A DNA stretch of 64,000 bases from Microbacterium sp. BH-3-3-3 (GCF_001792815.1 NZ_CP017674.1:3286001-3350000), one strand, 5' to 3'; numbered from the stretch's first letter, positions 18,377 through 28,179 are shown. Notes: generated by a model not told the origin, from the sequence alone. Numbers and translations: made by a program.

Positions 18377-18422
18377 CGCGCGGCGCCACCTCGGCGGGTC
18401 GGCGCGGCGATCGGGACGGCCG

Positions 18423-18428
18423 TAGCAT
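18423..18428 (+). promoter_or_regulatory. -10 hexamer TAGCAT, leaderless start of the MOSC gene
   Basis: TAGCAT, 6 nt, then ATG 18435; no ribosome site. Confidence 0.55.
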
Positions 18429-18434
18429 CGTCGC

Positions 18435-18980
18435 ATGCCTCGTCTCGTCGCCGTCTGCGCCGTTCACCGCCTGCACCCGGATGCCGGGTCGATCGGCGTC
18501 ACCGCGATCGACAAGCGCCCGCTCGACGGGGCGGTGCGTGTCGGCAAGCTCGGCGTCCGCGCCGACGTGCAGGCGAGCCGCAAGCACCACGGCGGCCCCG
18601 ACAAGGCGGTGTACGCCTACGCGCAGGACGACGCCGAGTTCTGGGAGGGGCAACTCGACCGTGAGCTGCCCGCCGGCTGGTTCGGCGAGAACCTGCGCGT
18701 CGAGGGGCTCGACGTCAACGGCGCCCGTATCGGCGAGGTGTGGCGCATCGGCGACACCGTCGAGGTCGAGGTGACGATGCCGCGCACCCCCTGCGCGACG
18801 TTCGCGCGCTGGGTCGGAGGCGCCGCGGCGCGCGGATGGGTGAAGCGGTTCTCCGACGAGGGGCGCCTCGGCGCGTACCTGCGGGTGCGACGCGCGGGGG
18901 AGGTGCGCGCGGGCGATGCGATCGAGATCGTGTCCTCGCCCGAGGGCGCGCCGACGGTGCTCGAGGTGTACCGGGGCTGA
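18435..18980 (+). CDS. MOSC domain protein
   Basis: 181 residues, a stand-alone MOSC (molybdenum cofactor sulfurase C-terminal) domain of the YiiM type. Visible family segments are HHGGPDKAVYAYAQDD, WFGENLRVEG, the RIGEVWRIG strand and the motif TPCATFARW with the conserved cysteine that could carry or transfer sulfur or act in reduction of N-hydroxylated compounds. Encoded alone with its own leaderless promoter. The substrate is not known. Confidence 0.9.
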   Translation: MPRLVAVCAVHRLHPDAGSIGVTAIDKRPLDGAVRVGKLGVRADVQASRKHHGGPDKAVYAYAQDDAEFWEGQLDRELPAGWFGENLRVEGLDVNGARIGEVWRIGDTVEVEVTMPRTPCATFARWVGGAAARGWVKRFSDEGRLGAYLRVRRAGEVRAGDAIEIVSSPEGAPTVLEVYRG

Positions 18981-19020
18981 GACGCGGGGTCTCGGCATCC
19001 GGTCGCCCGAGGCGGGGTGC

Positions 19021-19106
19021 GCGCACAACGGCGGGGCGTTTCGATGCCACGCCGTTCGCGGCGGCGTGAGATCAGCATGTCGCCGGGCTGAGCTGCCGTT
19101 GTGCAC
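19021..19106. repeat. Intergenic stem-loop element (REP-like)
   Basis: GCACAACGGC (19023-19032) is exactly complementary to GCCGTTGTGC (19095-19104). Nested inside is CACGCCG-TTCG-CGGCG followed by GCGTG. The 221-bp gap around it carries no gene. The architecture resembles a bacterial interspersed palindrome; only one copy is in this window, so repetitiveness is untested. Confidence 0.45.
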
Positions 19107-19155
19107 GGCGGGCGAGCGTTGCGGGTCAGGCTCGGGCCGTGGCATCCGGAAACGA

Positions 19156-19185
19156 CGAACGCCCCGGCCGAGGCCGGGGCGTTCG
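19156..19185 (-). terminator. Terminator downstream of fbaA
   Basis: Perfect 14-bp arms CGAACGCCCCGGCC / GGCCGGGGCGTTCG just past the fbaA stop; very stable, without a clear U-tract. Confidence 0.75.
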
Positions 19186-19201
19186 CGGTGATGCGGGTGG
19201 G

Positions 19202-20230
<1,029 letters not shown>

Positions 20231-20263
20231 GGAGGTGCTCCTTGGTGTTGTCGGGACACCGTC

Positions 20264-20269
20264 AGCCTA
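20264..20269 (-). promoter_or_regulatory. -10 hexamer TAGGCT of fbaA
   Basis: Minus-strand TAGGCT gives a short leader of about 26 nt containing AAGGAG. Confidence 0.4.
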
Positions 20270-20366
20270 GCGAAGGCGCCGGATCGTGACGGTGCGACCT
20301 CGGTAGGAACGGTGCACTTCTGCCCATTCGTTAAGAAGAGCGATTCCTTCGCCTTGGCGTCGGTCA

Positions 20367-20378
20367 AATCCCGGGATT
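20367..20378. promoter_or_regulatory. 12-bp palindrome AATCCCGGGATT, candidate operator
   Basis: Perfect palindrome in the fbaA/glpX divergent region, 17 bp before the glpX -10 box, where a regulator could act on glpX. Confidence 0.3.
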
Positions 20379-20395
20379 GTCGCGCTCCCGGTGGA

Positions 20396-20401
20396 TACAG
20401 T
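20396..20401 (+). promoter_or_regulatory. -10 hexamer TACAGT, leaderless start of glpX
   Basis: TACAGT, 6 nt, ATG 20408. Confidence 0.55.
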
Positions 20402-20407
20402 GGCCAC

Positions 20408-21397
20408 ATGGTGAGCCTGACTGCCGACATGAGCCCGTTGCATCCCGACCGAAACCTGGCTCTCGAGTTGGTGAGGGCGACGGAAGCGGCATCCATCCGC
20501 GCCGTTCCCTTCATCGGTCGCGGCGACAAAGAGGCCGCCGACGGCGCCGCGGTCGACGCGATGCGCGCCTTCTTCAGCACCGTCGACTTCGACGGCACGA
20601 TCGTCATCGGTGAGGGCGAGAAGGACAACGCCCCCATGCTCTACAACGGGGAGCGCGTCGGCAGCGGCCGCGGCCCCCGCTGCGACGTGGCCGTGGACCC
20701 GATCGACGGCACCTCGCTGACCGCCGCCGGTCGCCAGAACGCCCTGTCGGTCATCGCGGTCTCGGATCACGGCACGATGCTCGACGCCTCGACCGTGTTC
20801 TACATGGACAAGCTCGTGACCGGTCCCGCGGGCGTCGGTGTCGTCGACATCCGCCTTCCGATCGGCGAGAACATCCGTCTGCTGGCCAAGGCGCTCGGCA
20901 AGCCCGTCGACGAGATCGTCGTGTCGGTGCTGAACCGTCCCCGCCACGAGAAGCTCATCGCCGAGATCCGCGAAGCCGGAGCCGGTACCCGCCTGATGAG
21001 CGACGGCGACGTCGCCGGAGGCATCAACGCGGCCCGCCACAACGCCCGCACCGACATGTGCGTCGGCATCGGCGGCAGCCCCGAGGGCATCGTGACGGCG
21101 TGCGCGATCAAGGCGCTCGGCGGTCACATCCAGGGCATTCTGACCCCGGGCAACGACGACGAGAAGCAGAAGGGCCGCGACGCCGGACTGCAGGTCGACG
21201 GCGAGGTCTACGAGGCCGATGGTCTGGTGAAGGGCAAGAACACGATCTTCGTCGCCACCGGCGTGACCGATGGTCAGCTCGTCGCGGGCGTTCGCCGCGA
21301 AGGCGACTTCCTCTACACCGAGAGTGTCGTGCTGCGCGGCGCGTCGGGAACTCTGCGCCGCATCACGTCGGAGCACCTCACGTCGAAGTGGCTCTGA
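20408..21397 (+). CDS. glpX: Class II fructose-1,6-bisphosphatase
   Basis: 329 residues of the GlpX family, hydrolysing fructose 1,6-bisphosphate to fructose 6-phosphate in gluconeogenesis. Metal-binding motifs are visible: GRGDKEAADGAA, IVIGEGEKDNAPM, VAVDPIDGT (the DPIDGT signature) and GIGGSPEGI. The frame is open upstream for 1.2 kb as an artefact of high GC; homology starts at ATG 20408 (MVSLTADMSPLHPDRN). It is the actinobacterial housekeeping FBPase. Confidence 0.96.
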   Translation: MVSLTADMSPLHPDRNLALELVRATEAASIRAVPFIGRGDKEAADGAAVDAMRAFFSTVDFDGTIVIGEGEKDNAPMLYNGERVGSGRGPRCDVAVDPIDGTSLTAAGRQNALSVIAVSDHGTMLDASTVFYMDKLVTGPAGVGVVDIRLPIGENIRLLAKALGKPVDEIVVSVLNRPRHEKLIAEIREAGAGTRLMSDGDVAGGINAARHNARTDMCVGIGGSPEGIVTACAIKALGGHIQGILTPGNDDEKQKGRDAGLQVDGEVYEADGLVKGKNTIFVATGVTDGQLVAGVRREGDFLYTESVVLRGASGTLRRITSEHLTSKWL

Positions 21398-21609
21398 CCC
21401 CGTCGGGGAGGAGCCGCGGCCTCGGGGCGTGCAGTCTCACCCTGACGCGCCGTGCAGGCCGCCCCGGCACGCCGCGCTCAGCCGATGCGCACCTACAGCC
21501 GGGCGTGTCGTGACGCAAGCGTGACCGGTGTCGGAGAGGCTGTCTGGCAGAATCGTCAGCAGTGTCAACGGTGACGCTGTGACTTCCGAGACCCGAAGGG
21601 GGATCGTCC

Positions 21610-21822
21610 ATGGCAGCAGCTCCGACGAATTCGACCGCACCTCAGACAGGTGCGCACGCGGTGGTGGCCAGCGCGGTGGACCCCGCACGTCGCCCCGATG
21701 TCCTGCTTCGCGTTCGCCGCGACGAGGGGCACGAGATCAGCGCCTGGTGGATGGTCGGCGCCTTCGTGGGCGTCTCGGCTGCGGTGATCAGCCTGCTCAG
21801 CTGGGTTCCGGGCGGCTCCTGA
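21610..21822 (+). CDS. Small tail-anchored membrane protein, unknown
   Basis: 70 residues. A polar N-terminal half (Ala/Thr-rich, then DPARRPDVLLRVRRDEGHEIS) leads to a single hydrophobic C-terminal helix (about 46-66, AWWMVGAFVGVSAAVISLLSW). AAGGGGGGAT precedes the ATG. Ends 19 bp from the convergent rmuC stop. The charge pattern suggests a tail anchor with the N-terminus in the cytoplasm. I do not recognise a family. The 212 bp upstream hold no gene. Confidence 0.6.
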   Translation: MAAAPTNSTAPQTGAHAVVASAVDPARRPDVLLRVRRDEGHEISAWWMVGAFVGVSAAVISLLSWVPGGS

Positions 21823-21841
21823 GCTCGAGGCCCGGCGGGTC

Positions 21842-23203
21842 TCAGCCGTGAAGATTCTCGTCGGACAGTCCGGCGCGTTCGCGCACGCCCCCCAGATCGG
21901 CCGAAACCGCGACGCCGGTCGGTGACCCGAGGGACTCCGCTTCGTGCGGATCGGCTGCGCCGTCGGTCGTCGTCGTGATGCCGTCGAGCTCGATCATCTC
22001 GGGCGCCGTCCACCGGCGCGGGGTCGCGTCGAGCGCGGCGGGTGCGGCGACGGCGTCGAGCTTGGTCTCGTCGATACCCGGGAACTTGCGGGCCGTCACC
22101 AGGACGCGTGACTCGAGCGAGCCCGCGAACCTGTTGTAACTGTCGACGGTCTTCTCGATCGCTCGACGAAGGTCGTTGGCGTGCCCGGCCAGAACGCCGA
22201 CCCGCTCGTACAGCTCGGTGCCGAGTGTGAAGAGGGTGCGCGCCTCGTCGGAGACGTCTTGCTGGGTCCACGTGAACGCGACGGTCTTGAGCACCGCCCA
22301 CAGGTTGACGGGGGACGCGAGCGCCACGCGCCGGGTGAACGCATAGTCGAGCAGGGCCGGGTCTTCGTCGAGGGCCGAGGCGAGCAGCGATTCGCTCGGA
22401 AGGAAGCAGATGACGAACTCGGGGCTCGAGGCGAGACCTGCCCAGTAGGTCTTCTTCGCGAGCGCGTCGACGTGCGCCCGCACCGCCTTGGCATGGCGCG
22501 ACAGCAGGCTCGCCCGGCGCGCGCCCTCGTCGCCCTGGGCGGTCACCGCGATGGCGCTGGCCTGCAGGTACGCCTCGAGGGGGACCTTGGCGTCGACCGC
22601 CAGCGCCTTTCCCCCGGGGAGGCGCACCACCATGTCGGGGCGACCGGCGCCGGCGTCGCTGGACATCGACGCCTGAAGATCGAAGTCGACGTACCGCGTG
22701 AGGCCCGCGGCCTCGACCACGCGCCGCAGCTGGGTCTCGCCCCACACCCCGCGGGTCGTTCCCGAGCGCATCGCCGAGGCCAGGGATTCGGTGGTCGCGC
22801 GCAGGGCTTCGTCGGCCTCGCGCGAGAGCCTCAGCTGCTCACCGAGCGCGGAGTACTGCTCGACGCGGTCGCGCTCGAGGCCGTCGACCTTGCGCTGCAT
22901 CGCGTCGAGGGTCTCGCGCACGGGATCGAGTGCCCGCAGCACCGTCTGCTCGCGCCGCTCCCGCTCTTCGCGCGCCGCCTGGTCGGAGCGGGACTGACCG
23001 ACGAGCTCGCGGTACAACGCGACCTGGTGATCGAGCTGCGCCTGCAGACCGGAGCGGGCGGTCTCGGCCGCCGCCACGCGGGCGCCGAGCGCCTGCTGCT
23101 CGACCGCACCCCGCGCCGCTGCGCGCGCCGAGGCGACAACCCACCCGCCGGCTACGCCGAGGGCGAGCGCGAGGATCACGAGAACGAGGGCGATGGCATC
23201 CAT
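21842..23203 (-). CDS. rmuC: DNA recombination protein RmuC
   Basis: 453 residues: an N-terminal transmembrane helix (about 3-22), a coiled coil (about 35-135, with QALGARVAAAETARSGLQAQ), then the RmuC nuclease-like domain with GVWGETQLRRVVEAAGL, DMVVRLPGGKALAVDAKVPLE-type core (D-x15-DAK) and FLPSE. RmuC limits inversions between short repeats and in some bacteria is a nuclease against foreign DNA. The start is ATG 23201-23203. Confidence 0.92.
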   Translation of the reverse strand: MDAIALVLVILALALGVAGGWVVASARAAARGAVEQQALGARVAAAETARSGLQAQLDHQVALYRELVGQSRSDQAAREERERREQTVLRALDPVRETLDAMQRKVDGLERDRVEQYSALGEQLRLSREADEALRATTESLASAMRSGTTRGVWGETQLRRVVEAAGLTRYVDFDLQASMSSDAGAGRPDMVVRLPGGKALAVDAKVPLEAYLQASAIAVTAQGDEGARRASLLSRHAKAVRAHVDALAKKTYWAGLASSPEFVICFLPSESLLASALDEDPALLDYAFTRRVALASPVNLWAVLKTVAFTWTQQDVSDEARTLFTLGTELYERVGVLAGHANDLRRAIEKTVDSYNRFAGSLESRVLVTARKFPGIDETKLDAVAAPAALDATPRRWTAPEMIELDGITTTTDGAADPHEAESLGSPTGVAVSADLGGVRERAGLSDENLHG

Positions 23204-23255
23204 GGGGTCAGCATGCACCAGACCTCCGACATCGCCCGAGAGACGGGCCGGGAGG

Positions 23256-23849
23256 TCAGGCGACGGCGCGTTCGGCGGACTCGACGGGGACGCGCGAGAT
23301 GCGCACGCCCAGGTGCGAGGCCAAGGCCTGCACGTCGTCGGCCCCCGCGCGGCGGGCGCAGTCGATCGTGATCTCGGCGCACGCGACCGCGTCGGCCAGG
23401 GCGTCGTGGTGCGCGAACGGCGAGCAGCCCGCCTCGGCGGCCACCAGCGGAAGACGGTACGAGTCGAGCGTGTAGGTCTTGCGCGACATCTGCACGCTGC
23501 ACAGGTAGCGGTACGGCGGGCACTCGTCGCCGGTGGCGGCGCAGGCACGGCGCAGCACCGACATGTCGAACCCGGCGTTGTGGGCCACGAGCACGTCGGC
23601 CCCGGCGAAGGCGGTGAGCCGGGCGAGCTGAGCACTCCAGTCGGGGGCGTGTGCGACGTCGGCGGCCTGGATGCCGTGGATGCCCACGTTGATCGGCGCG
23701 AAGTGGTCGTGCCCGCTCGGGGGCTTGATCAGCCACGCCGCGGTCGCGACGACCCGTCCGTTGCGCACCCGGGCGAGCCCCACGGCGCACGCGGAGGCGC
23801 CGCTGGAGTTCGCCGTCTCGAAGTCGATCGCGGTGAAATCCAAAGCCAC
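23256..23849 (-). CDS. 3'-5' exonuclease, DnaQ/epsilon-like
   Basis: 197 residues of the DEDDh exonuclease fold: motif I FTAIDFETAN (D and E), motif II VAHNAGFDMSVL, motif III FAHHDALADAVACAE with the catalytic His and last Asp. It resembles the proofreading subunit of polymerase III or a stand-alone repair nuclease. GTG 23847-23849 is preceded by AAGGTGG. It lies 52 bp upstream of rmuC on the same strand, a plausible DNA-maintenance pair. Confidence 0.9.
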   Translation of the reverse strand: MALDFTAIDFETANSSGASACAVGLARVRNGRVVATAAWLIKPPSGHDHFAPINVGIHGIQAADVAHAPDWSAQLARLTAFAGADVLVAHNAGFDMSVLRRACAATGDECPPYRYLCSVQMSRKTYTLDSYRLPLVAAEAGCSPFAHHDALADAVACAEITIDCARRAGADDVQALASHLGVRISRVPVESAERAVA

Positions 23850-23962
23850 GGAACCACCTTCACCGCCGGTCGACGTCGACGGCGGGAGGCGCGCCGGGAA
23901 GCCCGCGTGTCGCCGGGACCGGTCGCGACGGCGACGCCCGTGGTGGTGTCGGAGGGTCGGCG

Positions 23963-23968
23963 TAGGGT
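23963..23968 (+). promoter_or_regulatory. -10 hexamer TAGGGT, leaderless start of the methyltransferase gene
   Basis: TAGGGT, 6 nt, ATG 23975. Confidence 0.5.
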
Positions 23969-23974
23969 CGGGGC

Positions 23975-24724
23975 ATGACCGATCGCGAGAAGTCGACGTC
24001 GTTCGGACAGGCGGCCTCCGCCTACGAATCCGGGCGTCCCGCGTACCCGTCCGACGCCGTGGCGTGGATGCTCGAGCCCGCGCGCGAACCGGGTCGTGCA
24101 TTGCGCGTCGCCGACGTGGGCGCCGGAACGGGCAAATTCACCCGGACGATCGTGGAGCACGGTGCCGACGTGGTGGCGGTCGATCCGGATGCCGACATGC
24201 TCGCGACCCTGCGGCACAACGTCGGCGGGGTGCCCACGTTCGCCGGAACGGCCGAGGCGCTGCCGCTTCCCGACGGGGCCCTCGACGCCGTGGTCATGGG
24301 GCAGGCCTGGCACTGGGTCGACCCCGACGAAGGGTCCCGCGAGATCGGCCGCGTGCTGCGCCGCGGGGGAGTGCTGGGCCTCGTCTGGAACATCCGCGAC
24401 GAGAGCGTCGACTGGGTGCGTCGGTTGACCTCCGCCATGGGCGGGTCGAACGCCGAGGTCCTGCTCGCGACGACCGGACCCCGGGTCGCCGCGCCGTTCG
24501 GCGAGCTCGAGCATCACGAGTGGCGCTGGGAGCGCACGATCACCCTTCCGCAGCTGCGCGACCTCGTTCTCTCGCGCAGCGACATCATCACCGCCGACCC
24601 CGAGAAGCGCGCGCGTATCGACGCCGCGGTCGACCAGGTGGTGGCATCCGTTCCCGAACTCGCCGCCGGCGGCTCAGTCGCGCTGCCGTACGTCACCCAC
24701 GCGTTCCGCGCGCGGCGACCCTGA
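23975..24724 (+). CDS. Class I SAM-dependent methyltransferase
   Basis: 249 residues. SAM-binding motif I is VADVGAGTGKFTR (about 45), motif II VVAVDPDADML, post-motif LPLPDGALDAVVMGQAWHWVD, and motif III RVLRRGGVLGLVWN. The opening SFGQAASAYESGRPAYP is typical of the methyltransf_11 subgroup annotated as TAM-like. The substrate is not evident. Leaderless promoter; upstream exonuclease gene is divergent. Confidence 0.9.
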   Translation: MTDREKSTSFGQAASAYESGRPAYPSDAVAWMLEPAREPGRALRVADVGAGTGKFTRTIVEHGADVVAVDPDADMLATLRHNVGGVPTFAGTAEALPLPDGALDAVVMGQAWHWVDPDEGSREIGRVLRRGGVLGLVWNIRDESVDWVRRLTSAMGGSNAEVLLATTGPRVAAPFGELEHHEWRWERTITLPQLRDLVLSRSDIITADPEKRARIDAAVDQVVASVPELAAGGSVALPYVTHAFRARRP

Positions 24725-24827
24725 TCGCTCGCGCCGCGCGCATGCCCGGCGTAAGCGTCGGGCGTTCGGACGAGCGGCGCGCGCCCACGTGGAGCAGTGC
24801 GGCGCCGTGTGATCCGTCGCAGCCGGG

Positions 24828-24833
24828 TAATCT
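24828..24833 (+). promoter_or_regulatory. -10 hexamer TAATCT of ychF
   Basis: TAATCT, 8 nt, GTG 24842; consistent with a leaderless or near-leaderless transcript. Confidence 0.5.
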
Positions 24834-24841
24834 GGACTCCC

Positions 24842-25915
24842 GTGGCTCTTACCATCGGAATCGTCGGCCTTCCCAACGTCGGAAAGTCGACCCTCTTCAA
24901 CGCTCTGACCAAGAACTCGGTGCTCGCCGCGAACTACCCGTTCGCGACCATCGAGCCCAACGTCGGGGTCGTCAACCTTCCCGATGTGCGACTGCAGCAG
25001 CTCGCCGACGTCTTCGGCAGCGAGCGCCTCGTGCCCGCCGCGGTGTCGTTCGTCGACATCGCCGGCATCGTGCGCGGCGCGAGCGAGGGCGAAGGGCTCG
25101 GCAACCAGTTCCTCGCGAACATCCGAGAAGCGGATGCCATCGCCCAGGTCGTCCGCGGATTCGCCGACGACGACGTGGTCCACGTCGACGGTGAGGTGAA
25201 CCCCGCCGGTGACATGGAGACCATCAACGCCGAGCTCGCGCTCGCCGACCTCCAGACCCTCGAGAAGGCCATCACGCGCTACGAGAAAGAGGTCAAGGGC
25301 AAGAAGCTCGACCCCTCGGTGCTCGACGCGGCCAAGGCGGCCGAAGACGCGCTTCAGCGCGGGGTGCTGCTCTCGGCATCCAAGATCGACCTCAGCCCCA
25401 TTCGCGAACTGGGACTGCTGACGGCGAAGCCCTTCATCTTCGTCTTCAACGTCGACGAGGCCGTGCTCACCGACCCGGCGCGCAAGGACGAGCTGGCCGC
25501 CCTGGTCGCCCCGGCGAAGGCCGTGTTCCTCGACGCCAAGATCGAGTCCGAGCTGATCGACCTCGACCCCGAAGACGCCGCGGAGCTGCTGGCCTCCACC
25601 GGCCAGGACGAGTCGGGTCTCGACCAGCTCGCGCGTATCGGCTTCGACACCCTCGGACTGCAGACCTACCTCACCGCGGGTCCGAAAGAGGCCCGTGCCT
25701 GGACGATCCCGCAGGGCGCGAAGGCGCCGCAGGCGGCGGGTGTCATCCACACCGACTTCGAGAAGGGCTTCATCAAGGCCGAGGTCATCTCGTTCGCCGA
25801 CCTCGTCGAGCTCGGCTCGGTCGCCGAGGCCCGCGCGAAGGGCAAGGCGCGCCTCGAGGGCAAGGATTATGTGATGCAGGACGGCGACGTGGTGGAGTTC
25901 CGCTTCAACAACTGA
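24842..25915 (+). CDS. ychF: Redox-regulated ATPase YchF
   Basis: 357 residues of the Obg-related YchF/OLA1 group. P-loop GLPNVGKSTLFN (about 8-19), G3 VDIAGIVRGASEGEGLG, a central coiled coil (about 130-165) and a C-terminal TGS domain ending DGDVVEFRFNN. The NxxE-type G4 (FVFNVDE) replaces NKxD and explains its preference for ATP. It associates with ribosomes and affects stress responses. GTG 24842 is chosen because homology begins VALTIGIVGLP. Confidence 0.96.
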   Translation: MALTIGIVGLPNVGKSTLFNALTKNSVLAANYPFATIEPNVGVVNLPDVRLQQLADVFGSERLVPAAVSFVDIAGIVRGASEGEGLGNQFLANIREADAIAQVVRGFADDDVVHVDGEVNPAGDMETINAELALADLQTLEKAITRYEKEVKGKKLDPSVLDAAKAAEDALQRGVLLSASKIDLSPIRELGLLTAKPFIFVFNVDEAVLTDPARKDELAALVAPAKAVFLDAKIESELIDLDPEDAAELLASTGQDESGLDQLARIGFDTLGLQTYLTAGPKEARAWTIPQGAKAPQAAGVIHTDFEKGFIKAEVISFADLVELGSVAEARAKGKARLEGKDYVMQDGDVVEFRFNN

Positions 25916-25919
25916 GGCC

Positions 25920-25935
25920 TTCGTTCGCGAACGAA
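25920..25935. promoter_or_regulatory. 16-bp perfect palindrome after ychF
   Basis: TTCGTTCGCGAACGAA has no loop, so it is a poor hairpin but a good dimer-binding site; it sits 61 bp before the next start codon. Confidence 0.3.
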
Positions 25936-25996
25936 TCGACGTGACGTCCTCGCACGATTCCAGCGACAGGAACCACGACTCCGCTGAGGAGGATCG

Positions 25997-26533
25997 ATGA
26001 CCCCCGACGCGACGGTGGTCGTGCGGTACGACGAGGCCCACAGAACAGTCGTAGAGCAGACCCTCCGCACGCTCGTGCGCATGCGGGGCATCCTGATGCT
26101 CGTTCTCGGGACGTTGCTCGGGGCGCTGGTGCTGGTGCCGCTCGTCGCGGCGGCGAGTGCCGGTATCGATGCGGCCTTCGTCGTCGTCGGGGGCGCGCTC
26201 CTCGTCATTCCCCTCGTGCTGATCGTGCTGGGAGCACGGCAGCTGCAGCGGCGTCCGCGCCTGCCCGAGGTCGCCGTCACGATCACCCCCACCTCCGTGT
26301 TGTTTCCGGCCATCGAGCGGCCGTCGGCGCTGGCGCCTCGCCTTCGTGCGGAGGAGTGGCCGCGAGAGTGGACGAGCGTCGAGGTCTTCCGTGCGTCCGG
26401 TCTGCAGGCGGCGCGCGTCGAGTTCACCCGGCACGACGGAGGCAAGCGACGCCGCCGTTCGATCGCGGCCAACTCCCTCGATGTCGATGCCCGTGTCATC
26501 GAGGACGCGCTCCGGGGGTCGCACACCTCCTAG
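25997..26533 (+). CDS. Two-helix membrane protein, unknown function
   Basis: 178 residues: two adjacent transmembrane helices (about 32-54 and 60-78) with a short loop, then a cytoplasmic-looking domain rich in Arg that resembles YcxB/PH-like membrane proteins (VAVTITPTSVLFPAIE, then EVFRASGLQAARVEF). GGAGGA precedes the ATG by 4 nt. I do not recognise a named family with certainty. It ends with a basic GGKRRRRSI stretch. Confidence 0.65.
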   Translation: MTPDATVVVRYDEAHRTVVEQTLRTLVRMRGILMLVLGTLLGALVLVPLVAAASAGIDAAFVVVGGALLVIPLVLIVLGARQLQRRPRLPEVAVTITPTSVLFPAIERPSALAPRLRAEEWPREWTSVEVFRASGLQAARVEFTRHDGGKRRRRSIAANSLDVDARVIEDALRGSHTS

Positions 26534-26683
26534 ACGCGCCGCGCTGTGCCTCGGGGTTCGTCAGGGCCGCCACCCTCGACACCGCGGTCACACCAAGAGC
26601 AGCCGGACTCGACTCCCTCAGGGCGAGACCTCAGACGGGGACGGCCGCGGCCGCGGACCCCGGATGCCGGAAACCCCGGCCCC

Positions 26684-28009
26684 TCAGCCCAGGTCGCCCG
26701 GGTGGGTCAGCCGCCACCAGAGAGTGGGCTCCTCGATGGTGCCGGAGATCTTCACGTCGGCGCTCGCCGTGTTCGGGCCGGCGGTCCAGGTGACGGTGCC
26801 GACGACCTCGCCGTCGGCGTAGCTGCGCGGAGCGACGGTGACGAGCGAGGCGGCGACGGGGGTGTCCGACCAGGTTCGCAATGCGGCGTTCTTCGCGAGC
26901 ACGATGGTGGCCGTGGACCCCCACGGCGTGGTGATCGTGCCGACCTCATCGCCCAATCGGCCGACGGAGACATCGTGGAACCCGTCTTCGATGCTCTGCA
27001 GCAGCGCGCGCACGTCGGCGTCGGTGCTGTCGTGCGTCGCCCCGCCCATGCGCACTCCCGTGATCTTCAACGGTCCACTGACGCCCACGTCGAGGGTCGA
27101 CGTGAACAGCAGGTTGAACAGGCCGTCGCCGAGGTTGCCGGTCTTCAGCCCGGTGATGCCGAGCGTTCCGAGCAGGTCGTTGGTGTTCGTGACCGTTCCC
27201 GGACCGACGACGCTGATCGAGCGGGTGGCGGTGAGGGTCGCGATCACCGGATCGGCGGCGGCGAGGCGGCCGAGGGCGACGAGGTCACCGGGCGTGCTGC
27301 TGTTGCGTTCGTCGACGCCCGTGGCATCCACGATCCGGGTGTCGTTCAGCCCTTTCGCGCTCAGCCACGACCGGGCCGCCTGCACGAAAGCGCCCTCCGA
27401 GCCAAAGCCCCAGCGGGCCAGGGCCACGGCGTAGTTGCTCGCGGACGGCAGCAGCATCGTCGCCATCGCGTCGCGCTGCGACATCGACGTGCCGTCGGGC
27501 ATGCGGGCGATCGTGACGCCCTGCACGTAGAACTGGTCGTAGAGATCGGTGTCGGCCTCGGTGAACGAGATGGTTGGTCCGGGGTCGTTCGGCCCGTCGA
27601 GCGGGTGCGCATCGAGAACGACCATCGCCGTGATGAGCTTCGTGACGCTCGCGAGGGGGCGCGGATCATTGCCGCCCGACGAGGCGAAGGCGCCGGCGGC
27701 ATCGGGCCCGAGGTAGTCCTCTCCGCCCGCCACGCTCACGAGCATGGCCCCCTCGGAGGGAAGGGCGATCGCCGCGGGCGCGCCGGGTGCGACGGCGGAT
27801 GCCTCCGAGGTGACGGTCGGTGCGGGGAGGGCGGCGGAGGACGCCCACCACACGTATCCGCCGCCGCCGGCGAGCACCATCAGAACCACGACGAGGAAGG
27901 TGACCAGGGCGATGCGACCGCCCCGTCCACTCCCGCGCTGCGCGCCGGGCGACTCGTCGAGAAGGTCGACGAGGTCGTCGAGCGTTCCCGGGTCGGACGA
28001 CGCGCTCAC
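26684..28009 (-). CDS. D-alanyl-D-alanine carboxypeptidase-like (penicillin-binding) protein
   Basis: 441 residues: cytoplasmic N-terminus, transmembrane helix (about 34-55), then a peptidase S11 domain. The nucleophile motif is LASVTKL (SxxK) and the KTG motif is ITGLKTGNLGDG. The second motif, usually SxN (SAN in relatives), reads LLPSASNYA, so the Asn is displaced by one residue. It should trim the terminal D-Ala of peptidoglycan stems, if active. GTG 28007-28009 was chosen as the first start after a TAGGTT box (28060-28065); no clear ribosome site. Confidence 0.85.
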   Translation of the reverse strand: MSASSDPGTLDDLVDLLDESPGAQRGSGRGGRIALVTFLVVVLMVLAGGGGYVWWASSAALPAPTVTSEASAVAPGAPAAIALPSEGAMLVSVAGGEDYLGPDAAGAFASSGGNDPRPLASVTKLITAMVVLDAHPLDGPNDPGPTISFTEADTDLYDQFYVQGVTIARMPDGTSMSQRDAMATMLLPSASNYAVALARWGFGSEGAFVQAARSWLSAKGLNDTRIVDATGVDERNSSTPGDLVALGRLAAADPVIATLTATRSISVVGPGTVTNTNDLLGTLGITGLKTGNLGDGLFNLLFTSTLDVGVSGPLKITGVRMGGATHDSTDADVRALLQSIEDGFHDVSVGRLGDEVGTITTPWGSTATIVLAKNAALRTWSDTPVAASLVTVAPRSYADGEVVGTVTWTAGPNTASADVKISGTIEEPTLWWRLTHPGDLG

Positions 28010-28179
28010 GACGCGACTCGGATCAATGGCGTGATGTGAAGGCCCGGGCGCACGGTTCGAACCTAACCCCGACGCCTTGCTCAGGTCGCGCCGAATTTCA
28101 AGCCCCCCGAGCCCGAAAGGACAGAGATCTACCGTGATGGCAACGGGAATTACCCGCATACCTAATGGGAGGAGCCGAC

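Noticed and set aside
28051..28065. tRNA T-arm-like GGTTCGAACC
   Set aside because: Flanking stem bases do not pair and no other tRNA parts are present; the site is better read as the TAGGTT promoter region.
28051..28065. Leaderless GTG for the carboxypeptidase at TAGGTT plus 6 nt
   Set aside because: That GTG (28051-28053) is out of frame and reaches a stop before the gene; the in-frame start is GTG 28009.
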